64,000 nt of DNA from Ferrovum sp. (GTDB lineage: Bacteria > Pseudomonadota > Gammaproteobacteria > Burkholderiales > Ferrovaceae): NCBI GenBank assembly GCA_019456405.1, contig WJXM01000050.1:1-64000 (forward strand), written 5' to 3'. Both the position numbers and the translations under genes were made by a program. The first letter of the stretch is position 1; each line of letters starts with the position of its first letter. The notes beneath the pieces were generated by a model, which saw only the letters and a list, made by a program, of their open reading frames with translations, did no database searches and had not been told where the DNA came from. Positions 55,738 through 64,000 of this stretch are shown one piece after another.

Positions 55738-57051
55738 TTGACTACCCCCATGTTGTTTGAACACTTGAATCTGGACCCCCGTCTGCTCAGCGCTGTCACC
55801 GAAGCCGGTTACACCGTACCCACCCCCGTCCAAGCCCAGGCCATTCCTGCCTTGCTGACGGGCTCCGACCTGATGGTCACCTCACGTACTGGGTCGGGCA
55901 AAACCGCCGCCTTCATGTTGCCGGCCCTGCATCGCCTGGCAACCCGCCCCTTGACCGGAAAAGGCCCGCGTCTGCTGGTTCTGTCCCCCACCCGTGAATT
56001 GGCCAGCCAGATCACCGAAGCCGCCAAAACCTATGGCAAAAACCTGAAACAGATTCGTACCGTCACTTTGCTGGGAGGAACTCCTTATCCGGTTCAGAAT
56101 CGCAATCTGGCACGCCCCTATGATATTTTGGTGGCTACACCGGGCCGTTTGCTCGATCAAATGGACAGTCGACGGGTCGATCTATCCCAAGTCGAAATGT
56201 TCGTCCTGGACGAAGCAGATCGCATGCTCGACATGGGGTTCATCGACGATGTCAAGCGCATCGCCAGCGCCACCCCTGCCACCCGTCAGACCCTGATGTT
56301 TTCTGCCACCTTCGACAAACCCATCGCACGTCTGGCCGAAACCCTCCTGCGGGAACCTGTACGAATCGAGGCCACTTCCCTCAAGGCCGCCCATGAAAAC
56401 ATCGACCAGCGCCTCCACTATGTGGACAATCTGGCCCATAAGAATCGCCTGCTGGCCCATCTGTTGACCGATGTCGAACTCAATCAGGCCATCATTTTTA
56501 CCGCTACCAAGCGCGATGCCGATCTACTGGCTGACGACCTGAGCGGACAAGGACACTCTGCAGCCGCACTTCACGGCGACATGCATCAGGGTGCTCGCAA
56601 CCGCACCCTGGATGGACTGCGCCATGGACGTTTGCGCGTCCTGGTGGCCACCGATGTGGCTGCGCGCGGCATCGATGTCCCCGGCATCAGCCATGTCATC
56701 AACTATGACCTGCCCAAAGTCGCCGAGGACTATGTCCACCGCATCGGTCGTACCGGTCGTGCCGGCAACAAGGGGATCGCCATTTCCCTGGCGAGCAGTC
56801 GTGATTTCCTGCAACTGCAGCGCATCGAACGCTTCACCGGCAAATCCATCGATGTTCACACCATCGCCGGATTCGAACCACGCACGCCCATTCGCCCTAC
56901 CTCACCCCGGTCTGCTGCTCGGCCAGGACCTGCTGCGGGCAAGGGTGGACGTCATAGCCCGGCGCAGGATCGTCCCCAACACCGCGAGGCCCGCACCCCT
57001 TGGTCTGAGCAACGCCAAACCAAGGCGCCCATTCGCAAACGTGCTGGCTAA
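55738..57051 (+). CDS. rhlE: DEAD-box RNA helicase RhlE
   Basis: An ATP-dependent RNA helicase of about 437 residues. The TTG at 55738 has GAGG 9 nt upstream; the ATG at 55750 has none, so TTG is preferred. The Q motif (TVPTPVQAQAIPALL), motif I SRTGSGKTAAF, PTRELA, TPGRLLD, DEAD, SAT, and the C-terminal motifs VATDVAARGIDVP and HRIGRTGRAG are all present. A basic, Pro/Arg-rich tail of about 60 residues would bind RNA. Confidence 0.94.
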   Translation: MTTPMLFEHLNLDPRLLSAVTEAGYTVPTPVQAQAIPALLTGSDLMVTSRTGSGKTAAFMLPALHRLATRPLTGKGPRLLVLSPTRELASQITEAAKTYGKNLKQIRTVTLLGGTPYPVQNRNLARPYDILVATPGRLLDQMDSRRVDLSQVEMFVLDEADRMLDMGFIDDVKRIASATPATRQTLMFSATFDKPIARLAETLLREPVRIEATSLKAAHENIDQRLHYVDNLAHKNRLLAHLLTDVELNQAIIFTATKRDADLLADDLSGQGHSAAALHGDMHQGARNRTLDGLRHGRLRVLVATDVAARGIDVPGISHVINYDLPKVAEDYVHRIGRTGRAGNKGIAISLASSRDFLQLQRIERFTGKSIDVHTIAGFEPRTPIRPTSPRSAARPGPAAGKGGRHSPAQDRPQHREARTPWSEQRQTKAPIRKRAG

Positions 57052-57070
57052 ACCTCGCTAAAGGTGGTTC

Positions 57071-58630
57071 ATGTCTGATCTGGTGCGCAGACTGAAAGGA
57101 TTGTGGGTTCTGGCACTGCTGACCACCTGGTTGGCCTTGGTCCAGTTGCCCCTGTTTGACGAGGATGAAGGGGAGTACGGAGAAGTCGCTGTGGAAATGG
57201 CCCACAGCGGCGACTTCGTCACGCCCACCCTGAACGGGAAACCTTTTTTTGAAAAACCCATCCTGGCTTTCTGGCTCATGGCGCCTCTGGTCAAGATCTT
57301 CGGCGTCCATGCCTGGGTTTTCCGTTTTCCTTCCCTGCTGGCCTGCCTGCTCTGGATGCTCGTTCTGGGCCGCTTCGCGCGCCAACACTGGGGCCCTGAA
57401 GCCGGGGCTCTGGCTGCCTTGCTCTGCGCCACCTCCCTGGGTGTCACGGTATCGGCCCATGCTGCAGCGATGGACGGGGTCCTCTGTCTCCTCATCACCC
57501 TGTCCCAACTGGACCTCTATCTGGCCTGGAAAACGCGGGATCCCTGGGTTGAACGACGGATCTGGCTATGGATGGCGCTTGGCTTTCTGGCCAAGGGACC
57601 CGTGGCCATGGCAGTCCCCGCACTCACCAGTTTCCTGTTCTACGGACTCCGCAAGGAATGGAAGAATTGGTTCCGTAGCGCCTTCAATGGCTGGGGATGG
57701 CTCATTTTTTGTGCGCTGGCTCTACCCTGGTATGTCGTCCAATACCACTTGATGGGAACACGCTTCATCGATTATTTTTTGTGGCGGGAAAACCTCGGAC
57801 GTCTCACCGGCACGATGCAAGGACACGGGGGAAGTATCCTGTATTACCTACCCGTGCTGCTGGTGATTGCCTGGCCGCATACTCCCCTGTTATTGAAATC
57901 GCTGGGAGAAGGTTGGCGCGATCGAGCCACCCCCCTGACCCAGTTCCTGTTGCTCTGGTTTGCCACGGTTTTCATCCTGTTTTCCCTGGCGCACACCAAG
58001 TTGCCGCACTATCTGCTGATCGGGCTACCCCCCCTCTTCCTGCTCATGGCCCAACATCGCCATTCCCTCAAACCTTCCCGGATCCTCTGGCTCCCATGGC
58101 TCATCATGCCCGCCCTGGTCATCGGTTTACCCTTCATCGTCCAATATCAGGCTCAGACCACCTCCAACCCCTACCTGCGCGCCCTGTTTCTTCAGGGCCC
58201 GGATATTTTTACCGGCGGCTGGTGGGCGAGCGTGACCAGCATGCTGGTGCTCTGTGCCCTTCTGGGGTTTGTGGTCCTCCGGACACGCCCGATACCCGCC
58301 GATCTTTCTGCGCGTAGCCTGGCCCTGCTGGGTGCCACTGGGGTGATGAGTACCCTGATGCTGACCACGGTGCTCATGCCCGTGGCCGCCCGTCTGCAAC
58401 AAACCCCGGTACGCGTTCTGGCCCAGTGGGCCCGTCAGCACCCAGGGCCCATCGTTGCGGATGACCGCATGCCCAGTTTTGCCGTATACGGTGGAAAACC
58501 CACCATCAACAGACCGGCTCATGCGGGAGACTGGGTTTTTGCCCGTGCAGATCACCTCTCCGACCTCCCTCCCCATATCGTCCTGCATACCGCAGGGGGC
58601 CTCTATCTGGTTCAAATCCTACCCCAATGA
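57071..58630 (+). CDS. ArnT-like GT-C glycosyltransferase (PMT family)
   Basis: A 519-residue polytopic membrane enzyme using polyprenyl-phosphate sugars. The first periplasmic loop holds FDEDEGEYGEVAVEM with the acidic catalytic pair, then LNGKPFFEKPILAFWL and LGFLAKGPVA, as in ArnT and related lipid A or protein glycosyltransferases. About 10-12 TM helices are followed by a small periplasmic domain. It is co-transcribed with the downstream PAP2 phosphatase (4-bp overlap). Lipid A, glycan or protein acceptors are all possible. Confidence 0.82.
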   Translation: MSDLVRRLKGLWVLALLTTWLALVQLPLFDEDEGEYGEVAVEMAHSGDFVTPTLNGKPFFEKPILAFWLMAPLVKIFGVHAWVFRFPSLLACLLWMLVLGRFARQHWGPEAGALAALLCATSLGVTVSAHAAAMDGVLCLLITLSQLDLYLAWKTRDPWVERRIWLWMALGFLAKGPVAMAVPALTSFLFYGLRKEWKNWFRSAFNGWGWLIFCALALPWYVVQYHLMGTRFIDYFLWRENLGRLTGTMQGHGGSILYYLPVLLVIAWPHTPLLLKSLGEGWRDRATPLTQFLLLWFATVFILFSLAHTKLPHYLLIGLPPLFLLMAQHRHSLKPSRILWLPWLIMPALVIGLPFIVQYQAQTTSNPYLRALFLQGPDIFTGGWWASVTSMLVLCALLGFVVLRTRPIPADLSARSLALLGATGVMSTLMLTTVLMPVAARLQQTPVRVLAQWARQHPGPIVADDRMPSFAVYGGKPTINRPAHAGDWVFARADHLSDLPPHIVLHTAGGLYLVQILPQ

Positions 58631-59409
58631 CCCCCCCTCTCTTCTCTACTCAAACGCTTTGGCGCTGGACCTTTCCCCTGATATGTCTGGGCCTGGCCTT
58701 CGAAGTCGCGCTGACCTGCACCAATTTGCCCCTGTTCGAGGTATTGCACCGGCTTTTCTCTTCACTTCCCCCCGTGCTGTGGACCCACTGGACGGCATTG
58801 GGGGACTCCGCGCTGGTCCCTCTGTTCCTGTTTCCCTGGTGGCGACGCCGCCCGGATCTATTGTGGGCCGCCCTGTTGGCCTCCTTGCTGGCTTTCCTCT
58901 TTTCCCATGGACTCAAGCATTGGATAGACGCACCACGCCCCCCCGCCGTTTTGACGGTGACGGTCATTGGCCCCCGCCTGTTGCATGGGTCTTTTCCCTC
59001 GGGACATACCACCGCCATCTTCACTCTGGTCGCCCTTTTCATCCATGGTCTCCCGCTCCGCACCCCCGGTATGCGCTGGACCTTGATTCTCGCGGGATTG
59101 GCCGTGGGTGCCTCCCGTATCGCCCTCGGGGTACACTGGCCCCTGGATGTACTGGTGGGGGCGGCAGGCGGTTGGCTCTGTGCCCTCGCCGGACTGGCCT
59201 GGGCGCAACGCTGGACCTGGGGCACGACCCAAGGGCGCTGGCTCCCCTTGCTGATGTTGGTCATGCTCGCGGGCTTTGCCCTGTTCCGAGGGGCCGAGGG
59301 TCTGCCCGGCGTCTTTTGGTCCGAAAAAGCATTTGCATTGGTCATGCTGATTCTGGGATGGCGTGCAAGACGCCACGCTCCACCACCGACAGCGAAAACC
59401 CCAGACTAA
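58627..59409 (+). CDS. PAP2-family membrane phosphatase
   Basis: A 260-residue membrane phosphatase with the three signature motifs KHWIDAPRP (KX6RP), FPSGHT and SRIALGVHWPLD. About six TM helices. It may dephosphorylate undecaprenyl pyrophosphate, lipid A or lipid phosphates. The overlap with an ArnT-like transferase suggests lipid-linked sugar recycling or lipid A modification, but this is inference. Confidence 0.85.
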   Translation: MTPPLFSTQTLWRWTFPLICLGLAFEVALTCTNLPLFEVLHRLFSSLPPVLWTHWTALGDSALVPLFLFPWWRRRPDLLWAALLASLLAFLFSHGLKHWIDAPRPPAVLTVTVIGPRLLHGSFPSGHTTAIFTLVALFIHGLPLRTPGMRWTLILAGLAVGASRIALGVHWPLDVLVGAAGGWLCALAGLAWAQRWTWGTTQGRWLPLLMLVMLAGFALFRGAEGLPGVFWSEKAFALVMLILGWRARRHAPPPTAKTPD

Positions 59410-59473
59410 TCAAGGTATACTTCGGTACCTCATGGGCCGTGGGTCGCCCTGATTCAACAAAGGATTTCAACGA

Positions 59474-60166
59474 ATGACGGTTTCTCCTCACCCTCTGCAA
59501 CACCTCTTCGACAACAACCGCCTCTGGGTGGATTCCATGCTGGCCGCGGACCCCGATTTTTTTAAGGCGCTGGCCACCCAACAGTCGCCTGAATACCTTT
59601 GGATCGGTTGTTCCGACTCTCGTGTCCCGGCCAATCAGATCACCGGACTGGCCCCTGGAGAAATCTTCGTCCACCGTAATGTGGCCAACGTCGTCGTGCA
59701 CAGCGACCTCAATTCCCTGTCGGTCCTGCAGTTTGCCGTGGATCGGTTGAAGGTGCGTCATATCATGGTGGTCGGTCACTATGGCTGCTCGGGTGTACAT
59801 ACAGCCTTGACCGGGATGCGCATCGGGCTTGCCGACAACTGGTTACGACACGTCCGGGATGTGCATGAGAAACATTGGACCCTCATCGAACAGTGCCCTG
59901 CCAACCTGCGTCATGATCGTCTGTGCGAATTGAACGCCATGGAACAGGCACTCACCGTCTGCCAGACCACGGTGGTCCTGGATGCCTGGGAGCGCCAGCA
60001 ACCCGTCACCGTCCATGCCTGGGTCTATGGGGTAAACGATGGCCAACTGCACGACCTCGGCTTTACCGTCTCCTCCCCCCAGGATCTGCGAACCCGCTAC
60101 GCCGCCACGCTGGAACTCATCTCCGCACGAATCAGTTGCGCTGACAGCGCGGGCAATACCAGGTAG
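59474..60166 (+). CDS. can: Beta-class carbonic anhydrase
   Basis: A 230-residue zinc enzyme interconverting CO2 and bicarbonate. Zinc ligands lie in IGCSDSRVPANQI (Cys, Asp/Arg dyad) and GHYGCSGV (His, Cys); FVHRNVANVV is characteristic. AAAGGA precedes the ATG. It overlaps the convergent mutM gene by 35 bp at the 3' ends. The E. coli Can type is the closest match by eye. Confidence 0.95.
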   Translation: MTVSPHPLQHLFDNNRLWVDSMLAADPDFFKALATQQSPEYLWIGCSDSRVPANQITGLAPGEIFVHRNVANVVVHSDLNSLSVLQFAVDRLKVRHIMVVGHYGCSGVHTALTGMRIGLADNWLRHVRDVHEKHWTLIEQCPANLRHDRLCELNAMEQALTVCQTTVVLDAWERQQPVTVHAWVYGVNDGQLHDLGFTVSSPQDLRTRYAATLELISARISCADSAGNTR

Positions 60167-60971
60167 AGCGTTGTCCCTGACGGAGTTGGCGGATGGGGGT
60201 TGCACAGCGCACGCAGGGTTGTCCCGTGCGACCATAAACCTGATGTTGATGTTGGAAATACCCACCCTCTCCCGTGGCCCCCACAAAATCGCGCAGGGTG
60301 CTTCCACCGGCCTGGATGGCCTGTTCCAGGACCTGACGCACTGCTTGTGCCAGACGATGGTAGCGCTTCAGGCCTATCCGTCCCGCCGCACGGCGCGGGT
60401 CGATCCCGGCCAGAAAGAGGCTTTCGCAGGCATAGATATTACCCGCCCCCACCACCAGTCGCCCCTCCAGCAACAAAGGTTTGATCGCCCCCTTCAAACC
60501 GCGCGTAACGCGATGAAACCAGGCTCCGTCAAACCCTGATTCCAGGGGCTCCACGCCCATTCTGGAAAAACAGGGGTGGGTCTGCCAGAAAGGCGTTGGA
60601 GAAGTTTCGGGGAGACGGGGGACCCAAAGCAATGCACCGAACCGGCGGGGGTCGCGATAGCGCACCATGCTCCCGTCCGCGAATAACAGATCCACGTGAT
60701 CATGCCGTTGCGCGGGCGACGCCTGAGGCAGGTAGCGCAAGGTGCCGCTCATGCCCAGATGAACGATCAGCGCCCCGTGGCTCATTTCCAGCACCAGATA
60801 TTTTCCCCGTCGTCGCACCTGCAAGACCTGCTGGGGTTCGGGATTTTCCAACTCTGGAGGAACGGGGTGACGCAGACGACTTTCCCGAATCACGGCACCC
60901 ACCCAGATCTGGCCAGTCACATGGGGACCGAGCGCCTGGCGGGTGACTTCGACCTCAGGCAATTCCGGCAT
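60132..60971 (-). CDS. mutM: Formamidopyrimidine-DNA glycosylase
   Basis: A 279-residue bifunctional glycosylase/AP lyase removing 8-oxoguanine. The N-terminus MPELPEVE supplies the catalytic Pro2 and Glu3. HLGMSGTLR, GNIYACESLF and the C-terminal zinc finger (four Cys in CVRCATPIRQ and CPRCQ) are present. It is followed by no gene on its strand; its 3' end lies inside can. Confidence 0.96.
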   Translation of the reverse strand: MPELPEVEVTRQALGPHVTGQIWVGAVIRESRLRHPVPPELENPEPQQVLQVRRRGKYLVLEMSHGALIVHLGMSGTLRYLPQASPAQRHDHVDLLFADGSMVRYRDPRRFGALLWVPRLPETSPTPFWQTHPCFSRMGVEPLESGFDGAWFHRVTRGLKGAIKPLLLEGRLVVGAGNIYACESLFLAGIDPRRAAGRIGLKRYHRLAQAVRQVLEQAIQAGGSTLRDFVGATGEGGYFQHQHQVYGRTGQPCVRCATPIRQLRQGQRSTWYCPRCQRN

Positions 60972-60974
60972 GTT

Positions 60975-61697
60975 TCAAGGCTCGAGAGTGAAGGGATTGA
61001 AATGGGTGTGGTCATCATAAAAATCTTCCTGTTCCGCCCGTTTGAGGAAATTGACCAAGGCATACGTAAGGGGAGTGGCCAGGGCTTCCCAAAATACCTT
61101 GATGCCATACTCCAGTATCGCCACCTCGATCAAATCCTGGGTCTCCCATATCCCGTAAAAAGCAATCCCGTAAAAAAGCAGTGAATCCAGGCCCTCCCCA
61201 ACCGTCGTCGAAACGATGGCGCGCATCCATAGCCATCGTCCGCGTGTCTTCACTTTGAGACGCGCCAGCACATAACTGTTGGAAAAACTACCACACCAGT
61301 AGGCCAGCATGGAACCAGCGGCTATCCGCCAGGTATTGCCGAACACTCCTTCCAGCTGCCCCTGAAAGGTCGCCATGAAAGCATTGTGCGCGGGAGGCAG
61401 AGAGACGATCACCCAGGCCATGAGGGCAGCAAAGGCCAGGGCCGTAAATCCCGCCCAGACGACCCGACGGTCGCGTGCATAGCCATAGACCTCGGTCAGG
61501 ACATCCCCGAAAAAATAGGAAATAGGAAAGAACAGAACCCCTGCCCCCACAGTGAAGGTCCTGAACCCCGGCACACTGAGCGCCGTCTGTTTGGCCGCCC
61601 CTATCAGGTTGGTACACAGCAGAATGCAAATAAAAGCCGCCATGATCAAATCATAATAACGGTAGTGTCTGCCCTGCGCCGCGGTTGGGAGGGTCAC
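60975..61697 (-). CDS. yhhQ: Queuosine precursor transporter (YhhQ/VUT family)
   Basis: An inner-membrane transporter of about 240 residues. The GTG at 61697 overlaps the selO stop (GTGA); the longer ORF from 61964 only shadows selO. An ATG lies at 61643. Motifs include FFPISYFFGDVLTEVYGYARDR, typical of YhhQ, WRIAAGSMLAYWCGSFSNSY, and STTVGEGLDSLLFYGIAFYG. About six TM helices. It imports preQ0/preQ1 for tRNA queuosine. It ends 3 bp before the mutM start. Confidence 0.88.
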   Translation of the reverse strand: MTLPTAAQGRHYRYYDLIMAAFICILLCTNLIGAAKQTALSVPGFRTFTVGAGVLFFPISYFFGDVLTEVYGYARDRRVVWAGFTALAFAALMAWVIVSLPPAHNAFMATFQGQLEGVFGNTWRIAAGSMLAYWCGSFSNSYVLARLKVKTRGRWLWMRAIVSTTVGEGLDSLLFYGIAFYGIWETQDLIEVAILEYGIKVFWEALATPLTYALVNFLKRAEQEDFYDDHTHFNPFTLEP

Positions 61698-63148
61698 GAA
61701 GAGCAACTCAGAGTCAACGCCTCGGCCCAGTCCGGGGGCGCAAGAGCCCAGGCAGAAAATTCGGGATGCTCGCCACAGGGGATACGAAGTACGCTTTCCA
61801 AGTTTCGAGCCATTGCAAAGTCTCCCTGTTGGGCCTGACGAATCGCCAATTCTGCCAGATAAGTGCGCAAAACATATTTGGGGTTGACGGCGCGCAGCCC
61901 CTGTGCCCGCGCCAACGCAGAACCTTCTTCCTGCGCACATCGTGCCTGGTAGGCTCGCACCCATTCAGTCCAGAGGGACGGGCCTTGAAATTCCTCTTCT
62001 TCCTCCAGACGCGCGGGTTCCGTCTGCACTGCATCCTGGGATAGAAAGCGAAAGAAGCGGTTAAAGTCCGCCCGGTTCTGGTGCAGGAGAGACAGCAGGG
62101 TATCCACCAAAGACTGGTCCCCCGGCAACGCTTTCTGCCATCCCAATTTGCGGCGAAAACGGTTCAGCAGGGACGTGGCAAACAGCGTGTTGTACCGCCC
62201 CAGCACGGTCTGTATGCCCTTTTCATCGTCGATCAGCGCACTCAATGCGCTGCCCAGAACCGCGCAATTCCAGGCCCCGATCCAAGGTTGTTGGTCATAG
62301 GCATAACGTCCTTCCTGATCGGAATGATTGCCGATGAACTGCGGGTCGAAACGATCGAGAAAAGCAAAGGGGCCATAGTCGAGCGTCAACCCCAGCAGGG
62401 ACATATTATCGGTATTCATGACTCCATGACAAAACCCCACCGACTGCCAGGCAGCCATGAGGTGGGCGGTACGTCTGACCACCTCCTCCAATACACTCAA
62501 TACCGGATTGGGCTGGTGTCTGGCCTCGGGATAATGAAACGCCATCAATAAATCGAGCAATCGCTTCAATTCGGTGGGAAACCCATGCCAAGCCAGGTGT
62601 TCCACATGACCAAAGCGCAAAAAACTGGGGGCCACGCGTGCCACGACGGCGGCAGTTTCGCGCGTTTCGCGTCGCACGGGCAGGTGGGAAGTCATCAGGG
62701 CCAGAGCACGGGTGGTGGGAATCCCCAACCCCGCCATGGCTTCTGACCCCAGATATTCACGCAAGGAAGAGCGCAGCACGGCACGCCCATCTCCGCGCCG
62801 CGAATAAGGGGTCATGCCTGCTCCCTTGAGTTGAATTTCCTGATTCCCTGCCGGAATTCGCCCCAAGGTATGGGCCCGTCCATCGCCCAGCAACCCTGCC
62901 CACAGGCCAAATTGATGACCGGCGTAAGCGCTGCACCAAGGCACTTGCGGTCCATTTCCCGAGAAGTAGACACCAGCTTCCTGCGTAGGGGCCTCGGGCA
63001 AACCCAGTTCCTGGGCCAAGGTTGAATTCCATAATCCCCACTGAGGCTCGGGCAAACCTTCACAACGCGTTTGACGAACGAACCCCTCTCCCCAGTCGTG
63101 CCAAAGGGGGGGGCGAAAAAAATCCCAAGGAAAGGGTGTGGTGTCCAT
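61694..63148 (-). CDS. selO: Protein adenylyltransferase SelO
   Basis: A 484-residue pseudokinase-fold enzyme that AMPylates proteins in the redox response. Motifs are GHQFGLWAGLLGDGRAHTLG, IQLKGAGMTPYSRRGDGRAVLRSS, the SelO-specific GVMNTDNMSLLGLTLDYGPFAFLD and HQNRADFNRFF. The C-terminus SCSS places a Cys where eukaryotic SelO has selenocysteine. The first ATG is used; the upstream spacer to the CDGSH gene is 72 bp. Confidence 0.95.
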   Translation of the reverse strand: MDTTPFPWDFFRPPLWHDWGEGFVRQTRCEGLPEPQWGLWNSTLAQELGLPEAPTQEAGVYFSGNGPQVPWCSAYAGHQFGLWAGLLGDGRAHTLGRIPAGNQEIQLKGAGMTPYSRRGDGRAVLRSSLREYLGSEAMAGLGIPTTRALALMTSHLPVRRETRETAAVVARVAPSFLRFGHVEHLAWHGFPTELKRLLDLLMAFHYPEARHQPNPVLSVLEEVVRRTAHLMAAWQSVGFCHGVMNTDNMSLLGLTLDYGPFAFLDRFDPQFIGNHSDQEGRYAYDQQPWIGAWNCAVLGSALSALIDDEKGIQTVLGRYNTLFATSLLNRFRRKLGWQKALPGDQSLVDTLLSLLHQNRADFNRFFRFLSQDAVQTEPARLEEEEEFQGPSLWTEWVRAYQARCAQEEGSALARAQGLRAVNPKYVLRTYLAELAIRQAQQGDFAMARNLESVLRIPCGEHPEFSAWALAPPDWAEALTLSCSS

Positions 63149-63220
63149 CTTGGGATTCTAACGCGATTTAGACTTAAAATAAACTCTTGGGCATAAAAGT
63201 GCCTGAGATAAGTGATTTCG

Positions 63221-63442
63221 TCACAGGATCGGCGCTAGGGTTTTATGGGTTCCATCACAGAAAGGGCGGTTGAAAGACTGACCACAGCCACAGATGTACA
63301 GGGTCTCATCTCGTTCGGCAATGAATTGATGGGGGCTTTTTCCAGACCCTTCATGGGAACCATTACACAGCCCATCGGGGCTCTTTCCACAAACACAGAG
63401 CCAATATTCCTGACCTTGCTTGACTTCCACTGCATGAGGCAT
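63221..63442 (-). CDS. Tandem CDGSH-type iron-sulfur protein
   Basis: A 73-residue protein with two CDGSH-like clusters, CVCGKSPDGLCNGSH and CGCGQSFNRPFCDGTH, each offering three Cys and one His for a [2Fe-2S] centre. AGGAG lies 6 nt before the ATG. It is divergent from a MarR-family gene, with a palindrome sitting within its promoter, so it may be that regulator's target. The biochemical role of small bacterial CDGSH proteins is not well defined. Confidence 0.88.
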   Translation of the reverse strand: MPHAVEVKQGQEYWLCVCGKSPDGLCNGSHEGSGKSPHQFIAERDETLYICGCGQSFNRPFCDGTHKTLAPIL

Positions 63443-63482
63443 GACGTTCTCCTGTATAATTAGACGGTTTCTCGGAAATTGT

Positions 63483-63510
63483 ATTGTACGCGTTCGTACT
63501 AAATACGCAA
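63483..63510 (-). promoter_or_regulatory. Promoter of the CDGSH gene with embedded palindromic operator
   Basis: On the minus strand TTGCGT (63510-63505), 16 nt, TACAAT (63488-63483). The perfect palindrome GTACG-CGTT-CGTAC (63486-63499) lies mostly in the spacer and touches the -10, an ideal position for repression by the adjacent MarR protein. A plus-strand TTGTAT-N15-TAAATA overlaps the same palindrome and could be the weak autoregulated marR promoter. Confidence 0.55.
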
Positions 63511-63519
63511 CCCCCCTTT

Positions 63520-64000
63520 ATGCCAACCACTCATTTTGAATTCCTCCCCACGTTGCGCGAATTGGTGCGCACCTATCAGGCCTTTGATGCCTTTTCGGGT
63601 AGCCATATCCGAACCCTGGGGCTGACGACGCCCCAGTTCGATGTCATCGCCACTCTGGGCAATACTCAGGGCATGAACTGTCGGGATATCGGTCAAAAAA
63701 CCTTGATGGTCAAGGGAACCCTGACGGGCGTACTCGACCGTCTCGAGCAAAAGGGCCTGATTATCAGGATTTCTCACCCCAGCGATGGACGCAGCACTCT
63801 GGTCAGGTTGAGCCCTGCCGGCGAAGAACTGTTTGCGCGGGTTTTTTCGGCCCATCTGGCCCACCTGGAACCGGTCTTCGCTCTACTGGGCCGTGAGACC
63901 CTGGAAATCTTGCGCCAACATCTCGAACAGTTGCGCCACAGCCTGGAAAAACAATCCGACCCCTCCCCAGATCAGGAAGACTTCAGCCGGGAACGGCGTT
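63520..64000 (+). CDS. MarR-family transcriptional regulator, 3' end beyond window
   Basis: The visible 160 codons cover the winged-helix domain: an N-terminal dimerisation helix, TPQFDVIATLGNTQGMNCRDI, the recognition region LMVKGTLTGVLDRLEQKGLI, and the wing SHPSDGRSTLVRLSPAG with the conserved DGR. No stop codon is reached before 64000, although the family is usually about 150 residues, so only a short tail is missing. No strong Shine-Dalgarno is seen. It is divergent from the CDGSH gene. Confidence 0.88.
   Translation, partial: MPTTHFEFLPTLRELVRTYQAFDAFSGSHIRTLGLTTPQFDVIATLGNTQGMNCRDIGQKTLMVKGTLTGVLDRLEQKGLIIRISHPSDGRSTLVRLSPAGEELFARVFSAHLAHLEPVFALLGRETLEILRQHLEQLRHSLEKQSDPSPDQEDFSRERR

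Noticed and set aside
55720..55742. Resemblance of GGATTAGTAC to the reverse complement of the 5' region of 23S rRNA
   Set aside because: Only about seven bases agree and the flanks do not; no rRNA is present.

Overview
The window is a dense, moderately GC-rich stretch of bacterial chromosome. Gene content and order (hemA-prfA-prmC-grxD; miaB-phoH-ybeY-corC-lnt; glyQ-glyS-gmhB-plsC; Gram-negative envelope genes throughout) point to a betaproteobacterium. A slime-forming, iron-oxidiser-like relative is possible but is only a guess, since no 16S gene is present. GTG and TTG starts are common (TTG for galE, hemA, rhlE, brnT and a hybrid kinase).

Layout. 1-2.5 kb: a TonB-dependent receptor and the start of an ExbB-like gene (minus strand). 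2.6-4.1 kb: a two-TM ion-channel-like gene and an internally duplicated HPP-like membrane protein. 4.1-18.9 kb: a complete Pel exopolysaccharide operon on the minus strand, reading galE-pelA-B-C-D-E-F-G, then a free-standing paralogue of the PelA glycoside hydrolase domain. 19-22 kb: rpe-trpE-LOG (minus). 22.3-28 kb: mltA, hemA, prfA, prmC, an unknown gene, and grxD facing them. 28.1-36 kb: a GlrK/QseG/GlrR (QseE/G/F) system split over two strands around an mdoH/opgH-like glucosyltransferase. The mdoH promoter region carries a sigma-54 promoter, two perfect GlrR-type sites and a perfect IHF match. 36-41 kb: a ferritin-like gene behind a second sigma-54 promoter, an EAL response regulator and a hybrid histidine kinase. 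41.2-42.4 kb: a small accessory patch with a possible intron-ORF scrap, brnTA, an orphan Phd antitoxin and a tRNA(CAU). 42.4-64 kb: housekeeping genes (DUF1134 protein, miaB to dsbB, glyQS, gmhB, plsC, a YgjP-type protease, fadD, rhlE, an ArnT-like transferase, PAP2 phosphatase, carbonic anhydrase, mutM, yhhQ, selO, a CDGSH protein) and the start of a MarR-family regulator.

Two systems stand out. (1) In the Pel operon, PelA appears to have lost a conserved active-site region of its hydrolase domain, and the last gene of the operon is a secreted hydrolase that keeps it. This suggests hydrolase and deacetylase have been divided between two proteins. (2) The GlrR-family activator sits directly upstream of a textbook sigma-54/UAS/IHF promoter that would drive an osmoregulated periplasmic glucan synthase, a target not usually linked to this regulator. 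The EAL/hybrid-kinase pair and the c-di-GMP receptor PelD suggest, by inference only, that second-messenger signalling controls exopolysaccharide.
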